A DNA stretch of 64,000 nucleotides, taken from positions 4,746,255-4,810,254 of the forward strand of contig NZ_CP086068.1 of NCBI RefSeq assembly GCF_020783335.1, written 5' to 3'. Position numbers and translations under genes: made by a program. Positions 17,818-26,264 of this stretch are shown one piece after another. Numbering within the stretch: the first letter of the stretch is position 1; each line of letters starts with the position of its first letter. The stretch comes from Mucilaginibacter daejeonensis (GTDB taxonomy: Bacteria > Bacteroidota > Bacteroidia > Sphingobacteriales > Sphingobacteriaceae). The notes beneath the pieces are model-generated. The model made no database searches, was not told where the DNA came from, and saw only the letters and a list, made by a program, of their open reading frames with translations.

Positions 17818-20382
17818 ATGTTTAAGAACATCACTCTTGCGCTCACCTTTTCGGCTATTATGGCCGTCACTCAGGCGCAGCCGATAACCAGCTATTCGCC
17901 TTTTAAAGACAGCGTGGTAGTGCGTGTGCACCCGGTATATGACAGTGTAAGCGGCGCGCATCGTTGGCTCTTCGGTAAAAATTACCGGCAGGAGTGGGCC
18001 ACACCTGTCAAACTACCCATCATCCGGATATCGCAGTTTCATGGAGGCCTCAAACCTTTGCGCGAGGGTGGCGGCTATCAATCCAAGTCGTTGCGTTTGG
18101 TAGATGCTTCGGGTAAAGAATGGGTGATCCGCAGTGTAGAAAAGACCCCTGATAAATTATTACCACCTACCCTGAGGGGCACCTTCGCCATAGATTGGCT
18201 GGACGACGCCTTGAGCAGCCAGCATCCGTTATCGGCGCTGGTAGTGCCACCGCTGGCTGAGGCTGCCGGTGTACCTCATACTGACCCGGTGATCGGCGTG
18301 ATCGCAAATGACCCCGCACTTGGCGACTATGCCAAAGTATTTGACGGGTTGGTGGTGTTGCTTGAAGAACGCGAACCGGCAGGAAAGTCGGACAATAGTA
18401 TCAAGATGCTGGCCGAACTGAGCGAGGATAACGACAACCATGTGAATGGTGAGCAGTTCTTGCGGGCCCGTATGCTCGACCTGCTTTTAGGCGATTGGGA
18501 CCGACATGAGGACCAGTGGCGCTGGGCTTATGAAAAGAACGGCAAGCAAAAAAAGTATTTTGCCGTACCGCGCGACCGTGATCAGGTGTTCCATGCGAGC
18601 GAAGGCGTATTTCCTTGGTTAGCGGCGCGTACCTGGGTAAGCCCTACACTTGACCATTTTGAAGGTAACATCCCAAGGGTGGAGTACTCCTTGTTCAAGA
18701 CCCGTTTTATACAGCCTTACCCAGATGCACAGATCAGCTACCAGCGCTGGATGCAGATCGCAAATGAATTTGTAAAGGCCGAGACCGACGCCGTATTGGA
18801 AGCCGGACTAAAGCGATTGCCGCCCGAGATGTACCGCATCAGGCATGACGAGCTATTGAAAAAGCTCAAACAACGGCGTGATAACATCCCTGCAGCCATG
18901 GATGAATATTACCGTTTCATCAACCGCCGGGTAGACCTTCGTTTGAGCGACAAGAACGAGTTGGTGAACATCAACGGCACTGCCGATAAGCGGCTACGGA
19001 TCCAAGTGAACAAGGTGGATAAAGATGGCAGCAGCAAAGGTCAGTTGATGGACATGACCTACGATCCGGCCATCACTAAAGAGATCCGCCTGTATGTGCA
19101 GGACGGCAATGATAAGGTGGTGGTAAATAATCCCTCATCGCCCATTCAACTGCGGGTGATCGGTCAAAATGGTGCTAAGACCTACGACATCAAGAATTCG
19201 ACCCGTACCGTTCAGCTTTACAGCCGTAAGGATAGTGTGCAACTGATCGATAAGGGTAGTGTGAACGCACATCTGAACAACGATACCCTGAACACCCGCT
19301 TCGTACAGAACAACCCCTACAATATCTGGATGCCGCTGGTGACCGCCGCATTAAATGCTGATGATGGTCTGTTGCTGGGTGCAGGCTTCAAATACACCCG
19401 CCGCGAAGGCTTCCGCAAGTTACCTTATGCCAGTGTGCAGCAGTTGCTCATCACCCATGCCTTTGCTACCGATGCGTTCAGGATCAGGTACGGTGGGGAG
19501 TGGATCAGCGCCGTAGGCTCGGCCGACCTTTTGTTGAATGCGTTTGTTCAGGCACCCAATAACACGCTCAACTATTTTGGTCGCGGCAACAATACACCGC
19601 TCATCAAATTTGATGGCTACCGCCGCTTTTACCGTACCCGTTACAATACCTACCAGTTCGACCCATCCTTGCGCTGGCATACCGGGGCTAACAGCACCAT
19701 CAGCGCAGGTCCGTCATTACAGTACTACAAACTGGATGTGGATGATAACGTGGGCCGGTTCATCAGGCGGTCATCGTTTATTGGCTCGTATGACAGCGCT
19801 ACAGTAGATAAGGACAAGGCGCATGTTGGACTGGTGATCAATTACAACAGTAACCAACGCAATAACCCCATCCTCCCAAGTGCAGGCTATTATTTCAATA
19901 TCACCCTGCAAGGTTATAAAGGACTCAACAGCTACAGCCACTCGTTCGCGCAACTGAGGCCCGAGTTTACCTTTTACCAAAAGCTGAACAGCAAGGGTAC
20001 GGTGGTGCTCAGTGATCGGGTAGGTGGTGGCATTACGGTGGGTAAGGCGGCGTTCTATCAATCCATGTTCCTGGGTGGACAGGGTAATTTGCTGGGATAT
20101 TTGCAGAACCGTTTTGCCGGGCAGCACATGGCCTACAACAATTTGCAGTTACGCGCCAAACTGATCGATATTGCCAGCTACATATTGCCAGGACAGTTAG
20201 GCCTCACCGGTTTTTATGACGCCGGACGGGTATGGGTGAGCAACGAGACCTCCAACAAGATACACCAGGGCGGCGGCGGCGGCTTATATTTTGCCCCGGC
20301 CGGTATGGTGGTGGTTCAGGCGTTGGCAGGCCGCTCTGAAGAGGGTTGGTATCCCTATGTATCGCTTAATGTGCGTTTGTAG
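17818..20382 (+). CDS. BamA/TamA-like outer-membrane barrel with unusual N-terminal domain
   Basis: 854 residues from ATG 17818, which begins a Sec signal (ending at TQAQ). The C-terminal half (about 510-854) is an Omp85/surface-antigen barrel: YFGRGNNTPL, strands with alternating aromatics, MFLGGQGNLLGYLQNRFAGQ and a final strand YVSLNVRL. The first half is not POTRA-like. It shows a beta segment SLRLVDASGKEWVIRSVEK, a helix-rich part, then LLLGDWDRHEDQW (222-234) and VPRDRDQVF (250-258). These resemble the catalytic-loop NxDRHxxN and the following metal-binding Asp of HipA/FAM20/PI4-kinase-like folds. A kinase-like activity is inference; the barrel call is firm. Known Bacteroidota homologues are annotated only as BamA/TamA family. 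Confidence 0.82.
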   Translation: MFKNITLALTFSAIMAVTQAQPITSYSPFKDSVVVRVHPVYDSVSGAHRWLFGKNYRQEWATPVKLPIIRISQFHGGLKPLREGGGYQSKSLRLVDASGKEWVIRSVEKTPDKLLPPTLRGTFAIDWLDDALSSQHPLSALVVPPLAEAAGVPHTDPVIGVIANDPALGDYAKVFDGLVVLLEEREPAGKSDNSIKMLAELSEDNDNHVNGEQFLRARMLDLLLGDWDRHEDQWRWAYEKNGKQKKYFAVPRDRDQVFHASEGVFPWLAARTWVSPTLDHFEGNIPRVEYSLFKTRFIQPYPDAQISYQRWMQIANEFVKAETDAVLEAGLKRLPPEMYRIRHDELLKKLKQRRDNIPAAMDEYYRFINRRVDLRLSDKNELVNINGTADKRLRIQVNKVDKDGSSKGQLMDMTYDPAITKEIRLYVQDGNDKVVVNNPSSPIQLRVIGQNGAKTYDIKNSTRTVQLYSRKDSVQLIDKGSVNAHLNNDTLNTRFVQNNPYNIWMPLVTAALNADDGLLLGAGFKYTRREGFRKLPYASVQQLLITHAFATDAFRIRYGGEWISAVGSADLLLNAFVQAPNNTLNYFGRGNNTPLIKFDGYRRFYRTRYNTYQFDPSLRWHTGANSTISAGPSLQYYKLDVDDNVGRFIRRSSFIGSYDSATVDKDKAHVGLVINYNSNQRNNPILPSAGYYFNITLQGYKGLNSYSHSFAQLRPEFTFYQKLNSKGTVVLSDRVGGGITVGKAAFYQSMFLGGQGNLLGYLQNRFAGQHMAYNNLQLRAKLIDIASYILPGQLGLTGFYDAGRVWVSNETSNKIHQGGGGGLYFAPAGMVVVQALAGRSEEGWYPYVSLNVRL

Positions 20383-20463
20383 AACTTTCAGTTGGGTGTG
20401 ATCTTTTGGCTGATCCAAGGTCATTTTAACAGTTTGGCGATAACGCTCCGTTTCCTTTTTAGT

Positions 20464-20471
20464 TAATTTTG
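20464..20471 (+). promoter_or_regulatory. -7 box upstream of the GAF-domain gene
   Basis: TAATTTTG, exact match to TAnnTTTG, 19 nt before the ATG at 20491. The nearest upstream TTG (20434-20436) is 27 bp away, longer than usual. Confidence 0.45.
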
Positions 20472-20490
20472 CCTAAGTTCTTAAAAACTC

Positions 20491-22860
20491 ATGAGTATAC
20501 TTCCGTTCGCCGATAACCCATTCGATCTGCATATCTCTTTTCACGTGCTTATTGAGCACCTGGAGAAAGTTGCGGCCGAACAGACCGGTTATGCCGCCGA
20601 ACGGGCCGCCAGCTTACTGAAAGAGATCGAGCCCTATCCGCAGTTGCGCACCGGGCTAAGCGAGGTCGATCAGGTGAACGCGCATTTGCCGGTGATCGAT
20701 AAGCTCCTGGCCGACCTTTTCCCGCCGGCATTGAGCCATAACGAGATCAAGGCCGTTACCGTACCTTTCCAGCCCATCGTGATCAACCGTACCGAACGGT
20801 TAAAGAAGATCATGGAGGAGGCCGGACCAGACTTCGACCTTTCCATCCGCGATTTTGATAAGCATCAATACTATGTGATGAGCAGCAGCCTGATCCTGAA
20901 CGAGCTGTATCATACCAACATCGATCTGGGTAAGCCCATGTTCTTTGATATCCCGTCGGCCAATGGGATCATGAAGCATTACCGGATCTTGTATAACGCC
21001 GACTTTTTAGAGATCATCCCGACCGAGAAGGCCATACCGCTTACCGACGACGATATCACCCTGCTCATCAATAACTACGATGACCTGGAGCTTTGGCAGA
21101 GCAAGTTCCCGCCGGGGAGTTATTTGCTGAAGGGCTTTGCGATCATGAACCTTTTTGATGCCACGATCGAGAACGCGGTATCATCGCTTAAAGAGACGCT
21201 GCTGTCTGACATGCAGGACGTCAACATCGAGAGCGATTTTCAATCTATATTCCGGTCCATATACCGCATACCCGACCTGCAGGTAGGGTTTACAGCGTTC
21301 GACTCCGAAGAGAACAAGTTCATGAGCCTGCGGCCCATACGCAAGATCCACAGCTTTATGCTCAATAACAGCGATGCTGCGGTATGTACCGATATCTTAG
21401 GCCCTAAGTCGTACCAGACCATTATTGGCAAGAGCGGCTTTTTTGCCATTACCGATAGTCGCCAGTTCTTTTTAGAGCACCCCGACAGTGAGCTGGCCCA
21501 TACCTTTTTAGAGCAGGGCATCCAAAGTTTTATTTTGGCGCCGGTGGTGAAGGACGATGTATTGCTGGGTGTACTGGAGCTGGCCTCGCCGCGGCCGCGT
21601 GAGCTGAACAGCGTGAACGCCCATAAGCTCGAGATCGTGATGCCGTTCATGGTGAGCACTATAGACCGTAAGATCACCAACCGGCAGAACCATATACAGG
21701 CCATCATCCAGAACGAGTATACCAGCTTGCACCCCAGCGTGCAGTGGAAGTTCAGGAAAGAGGTCGAAAAATACATGGAGCGCCGGGCCGATCAAAAGGA
21801 CCACGAGCTTAAAGAGATCGTTTTTGAGGATGTGTACCCGCTGTACGGCCAGATCGATATCAAAGGATCTACCGAGGTGCGTAACCGCAGTACCCAAAAG
21901 GACCTTACCCGGCAGCTAACGGCCCTGATCGGTATTTTGCGGCAGTTGCATGGTTCTGATGCGCATGCCTCCAGCTTTATGCAAAAATTGCTGGGCTACC
22001 GCACCGAGACCGAGGATTCCTCGCTACTGATGCGTACCGATACTGAGCAGCAGATCCAATACTTTATTGACAATAAGGTACACCCCCTGCTCGACCGTTT
22101 TGCCGATATACCTGAACACCAGGCCGATATTGCCCGCTACTACCGCGACCTGGATAAGCATACGGGCAGCTTCTACACCTTCCGCCGTAAGTATGATGCC
22201 ACGGTATCGGGTATTAACCAAAAGATGGTGGCCTTGCTGGATGCCCGGCAGCAGGAAGCGCAGCAGCAGTTCCCGCATTATTATGAGCGGTTCAAGAGCG
22301 ATGGAGTAGAGCACAACCTGTACATAGGTGCTTCTATTGCGCATACACGGGCCTTTTTGCCGGTGCATTTTCATAACCTGAGGCTTTGGCAACTGCGCAC
22401 CCTTTGCGAGATGGAGCAAGAGCACCAGCGCATAAAAGGCACCTTTCCGTATACACTGGAGGTGACCACGCTGATCCTGGCCTACAGCAATACCCTATCC
22501 ATCAGGTTCAGGATGGATGAGAAGCGTTTTGATGTGGATGGCACGTATAATGCCCGGTTCGAGATCGTAAAGAAACGGATCGATAAGGCCCGGATCAAGG
22601 GCAGCCACGAGCGCATTACCCAACCCGGTAAGGTGACCATCGTGTACGCTCACCCTAACGAGGAACGCGAATACCGCGGCCACATTGAACAGCTGCAAGC
22701 CCAGGGACTGTTAGGCCCGGGGGTTGAACACCTGGAGGTGGAGGATCTGCAAAGCATATCAGGTTTAAAGGCCCTGCGCGTGGCTATTGTTCAGGCTGAT
22801 GGGGTGGCCGCTACAGGTGTGCCCACCACCGCCCAACAGGTGAGTGCCGCCCTGAAGTGA
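20491..22860 (+). CDS. GAF-domain-containing cytoplasmic protein
   Basis: 789 residues, no signal peptide or membrane segment. A GAF-like domain is recognisable around residues 240-400, with a typical strand-helix pattern and the segment FILAPVVKDDVLLGVLELASPRP. The regions before (about 1-230) and after (about 410-789) are helix-rich and conserved mainly within Bacteroidota, with no catalytic domain (no kinase, cyclase, EAL or HD motif) seen. GAF domains bind small ligands, so a sensory or scaffold role is inferred. The gene is not in an evident operon: 108 bp follow the barrel gene and about 400 bp precede the next gene. Confidence 0.75.
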   Translation: MSILPFADNPFDLHISFHVLIEHLEKVAAEQTGYAAERAASLLKEIEPYPQLRTGLSEVDQVNAHLPVIDKLLADLFPPALSHNEIKAVTVPFQPIVINRTERLKKIMEEAGPDFDLSIRDFDKHQYYVMSSSLILNELYHTNIDLGKPMFFDIPSANGIMKHYRILYNADFLEIIPTEKAIPLTDDDITLLINNYDDLELWQSKFPPGSYLLKGFAIMNLFDATIENAVSSLKETLLSDMQDVNIESDFQSIFRSIYRIPDLQVGFTAFDSEENKFMSLRPIRKIHSFMLNNSDAAVCTDILGPKSYQTIIGKSGFFAITDSRQFFLEHPDSELAHTFLEQGIQSFILAPVVKDDVLLGVLELASPRPRELNSVNAHKLEIVMPFMVSTIDRKITNRQNHIQAIIQNEYTSLHPSVQWKFRKEVEKYMERRADQKDHELKEIVFEDVYPLYGQIDIKGSTEVRNRSTQKDLTRQLTALIGILRQLHGSDAHASSFMQKLLGYRTETEDSSLLMRTDTEQQIQYFIDNKVHPLLDRFADIPEHQADIARYYRDLDKHTGSFYTFRRKYDATVSGINQKMVALLDARQQEAQQQFPHYYERFKSDGVEHNLYIGASIAHTRAFLPVHFHNLRLWQLRTLCEMEQEHQRIKGTFPYTLEVTTLILAYSNTLSIRFRMDEKRFDVDGTYNARFEIVKKRIDKARIKGSHERITQPGKVTIVYAHPNEEREYRGHIEQLQAQGLLGPGVEHLEVEDLQSISGLKALRVAIVQADGVAATGVPTTAQQVSAALK

Positions 22861-22938
22861 TCATTATCAATTTGGTAAAACATGGCCGCATATGGCCCGG
22901 TTGGGGTGCGTAACCGACAGCCGGATACACAACTGCGG

Positions 22939-23081
22939 TGTTACATATGGGGCTTAAAGTGTTACATTTGGTGTTACATTCTTGTTTTTTGTTGAAATTT
23001 CTGGAAAAAGTTGGGTTTTTACGAATTTTGTAAAGCCTAAAAGTGGGGAAATTTGGGGAATTCTGTTACAGCCGTGTAACA
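22939..23081. repeat. Cluster of TGTTACA repeats
   Basis: TGTTACA occurs at 22939-22945, 22960-22966, 22972-22978 and 23064-23070, the last followed after GCCG by its inverted copy TGTAACA (23075-23081). It fills most of the otherwise empty 400-bp gap (22861-23258). This could be a multi-site regulator binding region; no protein is assigned. Confidence 0.6.
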
Positions 23082-23258
23082 CTTTTGGATACACTAAGGT
23101 GCCATTTTTCAAGCGATGATAGCGCCGGTTGGTAATCTTGCCGGATGACGGATCCCACGACCTTGACTTATTCACCCGGCCTTGCCCACCTGACCGACCT
23201 CAGCCGGGCAAGTCACTTAAAATATCACTACCTTGCCCTATACATTTACCAGCACACC

Positions 23259-23519
23259 ATGAGCAAACATAACACGATCGGCTTCTCGTACCGGGTGGAG
23301 GGCGTTACCCTGCAAAACACAGGCGAACAGCTGCGCACCACCACACCATTTATTACGCACGACATCATTGAGGCCATTGACCAGCAACTCAAACCCCAGA
23401 ACTACAAGGTAGACCCCTCCTCGTTACGCATCAAATACACCGACGATCAGCTCTACATCGAAGGTTTTGCCGTAGAGAAACAGGAACCCAAAACCGTCGG
23501 TTTCCTGTCTGGCAGGTAG
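23259..23519 (+). CDS. Small conserved-looking hypothetical protein
   Basis: 86 residues from ATG 23259; the open frame extends further upstream but that part has poor composition and overlaps the likely promoter. It is soluble, with mixed alpha/beta pattern and a charged, Gln-rich centre (IDQQLKPQNYKVDPSSLRI), and no known motif. It is followed at 32 bp by a strong terminator, so it is a complete single-gene unit. It lies downstream of the TGTTACA repeat cluster, with a near -7 box TACATTTA at 23241-23248. The composition fits the core genome, unlike the SIR2-like gene that follows. Confidence 0.6.
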   Translation: MSKHNTIGFSYRVEGVTLQNTGEQLRTTTPFITHDIIEAIDQQLKPQNYKVDPSSLRIKYTDDQLYIEGFAVEKQEPKTVGFLSGR

Positions 23520-23551
23520 GATTTGCTTGTTGACCTTTAAGTATGAAGTAT

Positions 23552-23587
23552 AAAAGCCGCAAGATGGTCGATCATCTTGCGGCTTTT
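23552..23587 (+). terminator. Terminator after the small hypothetical gene
   Basis: Perfect 15-bp stem (23552-23566 with 23573-23587), 6-nt loop, T run included in the right arm. It marks the left boundary of the AT-rich stretch. Confidence 0.92.
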
Positions 23588-23740
23588 TGATTATGGGTGG
23601 ATAGTCCAGGCGGCACGCGTGGACCGATAATGATACGAGATTAATTATGAACCAAATTTGGCATTTGTTGTAACGGTTAATAAGTTTTTCATTAGGGCTA
23701 AATCAGCGTTGATTGCGATCAATATCAATTTATTTTTCTA

Positions 23741-23769
23741 TTGACGAATTATAGATATTACTATATTTA
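23741..23769 (+). promoter_or_regulatory. Candidate promoter of the SIR2-like gene
   Basis: TTG at 23741-23743, 18-bp spacer, TATATTTA at 23762-23769 (one mismatch to TAnnTTTG). The ATG follows 18 nt later. Confidence 0.5.
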
Positions 23770-23787
23770 TGAACTAACCTAAATCAC

Positions 23788-26172
23788 ATGAAAATTCTCA
23801 CCACCCCTGAAGAAGTAGAATACTACGTAGAAAACAATTTAGCGACTTATTATAAAAAAAGATCCCTGTTCCCTTTTTTTGGAGCTGGTTTTACAATGGG
23901 GGCTAAAACAATGAGAGGTGTAATTCCAGATGGCTCGACATGCGTGCAAATGATGAAAAATTTGATTGTAACACATAATCAAGATTTGCACGACGACCTA
24001 ATACATATTTCAGATTTTGACAAAGTTGCGGGACTTTTCTATAGAGTCGTTCCTAAAGACGTAATCGCTGACTTCATATATGACAACTTTACGGGAGCCA
24101 AGCTTGACAAGGTTCGAGAGGAATTTATAAACTTAAGCTGGCCTTTTATATATACTCTAAACATCGACGATGCAATAGAACGTAATTCAAAATATCGAGC
24201 AATACTGCCAAATGTTCCACTGACAAAAAAATATCTTTCAGAGGTAATATTCAAACTTCATGGCGATGCTATTGATGAAATTTCCTACATAAAACACACA
24301 GAAGGAATTATTTTTAGCAGACAGCAATACTTAAGGAGTATAATAAATAACAAAGACTTATTAGACATATTCTTAGAAGATTACACTAGCGTAAATTTTA
24401 TACTCATAGGTTGCAGTTTGGATAACGAGCTTGACTTAGAATTTATATTGGCCAATAATGATATTAAATCAAAAAAGGAAACTGACAAAATCTATTTGAC
24501 CAGTCGTGTTCCATCCCCTATTAACAAACTCAAACTTGAAAGCTATGGCATCAACATTTGCTTGGTAGTAGATGACTATTCTGGCTTTTACTCGCTTGTA
24601 AACGAAAAATTTAAAGACGTTGACATATCAACAAATGAGCCTTTTAAAAGGTATCAAGTTGATAAGTTGCTTAAGAACTCTAACAAGCAATTCAATATGA
24701 GAGCTTTGCTTGGGGAGCAGGAAATTAGAATTGAAAACAACACTATTACTGTCCCTCAATTTTTTATTGATAGAGCCGTCCTTCCCCGTATCGCAAATCT
24801 ACTTCTTAACGAGGATATAATATTCATAATAGGTAAACGTGTTTCGGGTAAAACTTTTTTACTTTACTCCATCGCTAACATTGTAAAAAACAAGAGTGTT
24901 TATCTTTTCCCTTCAAAGGTTTCTTTCGATTCTGACTATATCGATAAACTTTTAGAGCTACAAAACGTCATAGTAATGTTTGACACTGACACTTTAGCCG
25001 CTTTCGATATAGAAGACATTTACTATCGAATATCAGATTTCGTGGCAAGAAACATCTCATTTGTTTTCTGCATAAATAGTTCGGATCGATTAATGATAGC
25101 GGTACCTTACACCCGTGTTTTTAACAGAGAACTTATAGAGGTTGATGCTTTTCTGTCATATGAAGAAGTAGGCTTAATTAACAAAAACCTATCAAGGTTT
25201 GGAATTGCCAATTTCAGATCAAGTGTAAATATTCTCAACAATATTATTCATCATAAAGAGATTTACAGAAATTTAAATGCCGATTTAAACAGTATTAGCT
25301 CCGCGCTAGATTCCAAATTACTTACAATTTATATACTGTGCGCAACCTTCGACAAAGTATACTCATCGTTGTTTAGGGCACTTCAGATTGATCAAGATAA
25401 ACTCTCTTACGCGGTTAATCTTAGTAAAAGTGCAATAGAATTCGAATACGATATAGAATTAATTGAGCAGGGGCAGCATTCAAGCTTTAAAGTCATAACC
25501 AACTCTAAGGTTTTCTTATTCTCTTTATTAGGTCATTACATATCAAATCAAAAAAATGTTAATATAGCAGTTAGTACAATAGTGGATGTAGTAAAAAGAT
25601 TGAAAACCTATGATAGATTCAAAACTTACTATAAGTCTATAATCGCTTTCGATTCATTAAATCAGATATTCTACAAACGATCAGGAGGAGCAGCCAACCT
25701 TATATTCTTAATCTATGGGAAGCTGGAAGAGCTATTATATATTGATACTCATTATTGGATGCAAAGAGCGAAGAGTATCTATTATTTGAAAAGAACAAAT
25801 GTTCAGGAATTACTAACCGCTGCCGAATATGCAAAAAAACCTTACTTCGATTCAGCCGATCACTCTCGGATAAAAATCAATGCCAGCTTCCAAATAGCAT
25901 TAATTTATATTAGGATAGTCATAACACAAAAGTTTAACAATCATCAAACTTTTACTGAAACAGTAAAGTGGGTTTGCATTGCACTTAAAGAAAATCTTCA
26001 TAACAGTAAAGTGATTGAAAATTTAATTGAAGACGCTAAGAAGGGAAAGATGAATAACGACTATTATCAATTCGCAACGTTCGTTCTCGATAATCCTTCT
26101 ATGCTATCACCCAACGACCGAGAAACTATATTATCCAAACTATTTAGCTCAAAAATTATTTCAAAGCAGTAA
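23788..26172 (+). CDS. SIR2-like and P-loop ATPase protein, putative antiphage defence effector
   Basis: 794 residues, no signal peptide. The N-terminal domain (about 1-280) is SIR2-like: FFGAGF (30-35), TLNIDD (123-128, with the NAD-site Asn125), LHGD with His158, and FILIGCSLDNE (204-214). Both catalytic residues are kept, so NAD+ hydrolysis is plausible. Residues about 320-480 form a P-loop ATPase with Walker A GKRVSGKT (349-356) and Walker B-like IVMFDTD (395-401). The last 300 residues are helical and could sense a trigger. This order resembles SIR2-STAND (Avs5-like) abortive-infection proteins. The gene is far more AT-rich than its neighbours and stands alone with its own promoter, pointing to horizontal gain. 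No partner gene is visible. Defence is inferred. Confidence 0.8.
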   Translation: MKILTTPEEVEYYVENNLATYYKKRSLFPFFGAGFTMGAKTMRGVIPDGSTCVQMMKNLIVTHNQDLHDDLIHISDFDKVAGLFYRVVPKDVIADFIYDNFTGAKLDKVREEFINLSWPFIYTLNIDDAIERNSKYRAILPNVPLTKKYLSEVIFKLHGDAIDEISYIKHTEGIIFSRQQYLRSIINNKDLLDIFLEDYTSVNFILIGCSLDNELDLEFILANNDIKSKKETDKIYLTSRVPSPINKLKLESYGINICLVVDDYSGFYSLVNEKFKDVDISTNEPFKRYQVDKLLKNSNKQFNMRALLGEQEIRIENNTITVPQFFIDRAVLPRIANLLLNEDIIFIIGKRVSGKTFLLYSIANIVKNKSVYLFPSKVSFDSDYIDKLLELQNVIVMFDTDTLAAFDIEDIYYRISDFVARNISFVFCINSSDRLMIAVPYTRVFNRELIEVDAFLSYEEVGLINKNLSRFGIANFRSSVNILNNIIHHKEIYRNLNADLNSISSALDSKLLTIYILCATFDKVYSSLFRALQIDQDKLSYAVNLSKSAIEFEYDIELIEQGQHSSFKVITNSKVFLFSLLGHYISNQKNVNIAVSTIVDVVKRLKTYDRFKTYYKSIIAFDSLNQIFYKRSGGAANLIFLIYGKLEELLYIDTHYWMQRAKSIYYLKRTNVQELLTAAEYAKKPYFDSADHSRIKINASFQIALIYIRIVITQKFNNHQTFTETVKWVCIALKENLHNSKVIENLIEDAKKGKMNNDYYQFATFVLDNPSMLSPNDRETILSKLFSSKIISKQ

Positions 26173-26264
26173 CTTGTTGCAATTTGGAACAGCTTAGTGA
26201 AAGCTATATCTAACATATTTGAATTATAAGCAGGTTAAAACAAGTCATAGTGTAATCCTTAAAA

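Noticed and set aside
22954..23175. 73-codon minus-strand frame over the TGTTACA repeats
   Set aside because: Its translation follows from the repeats (TPNVTL ending) and has no signal or motif; the region is better read as regulatory.
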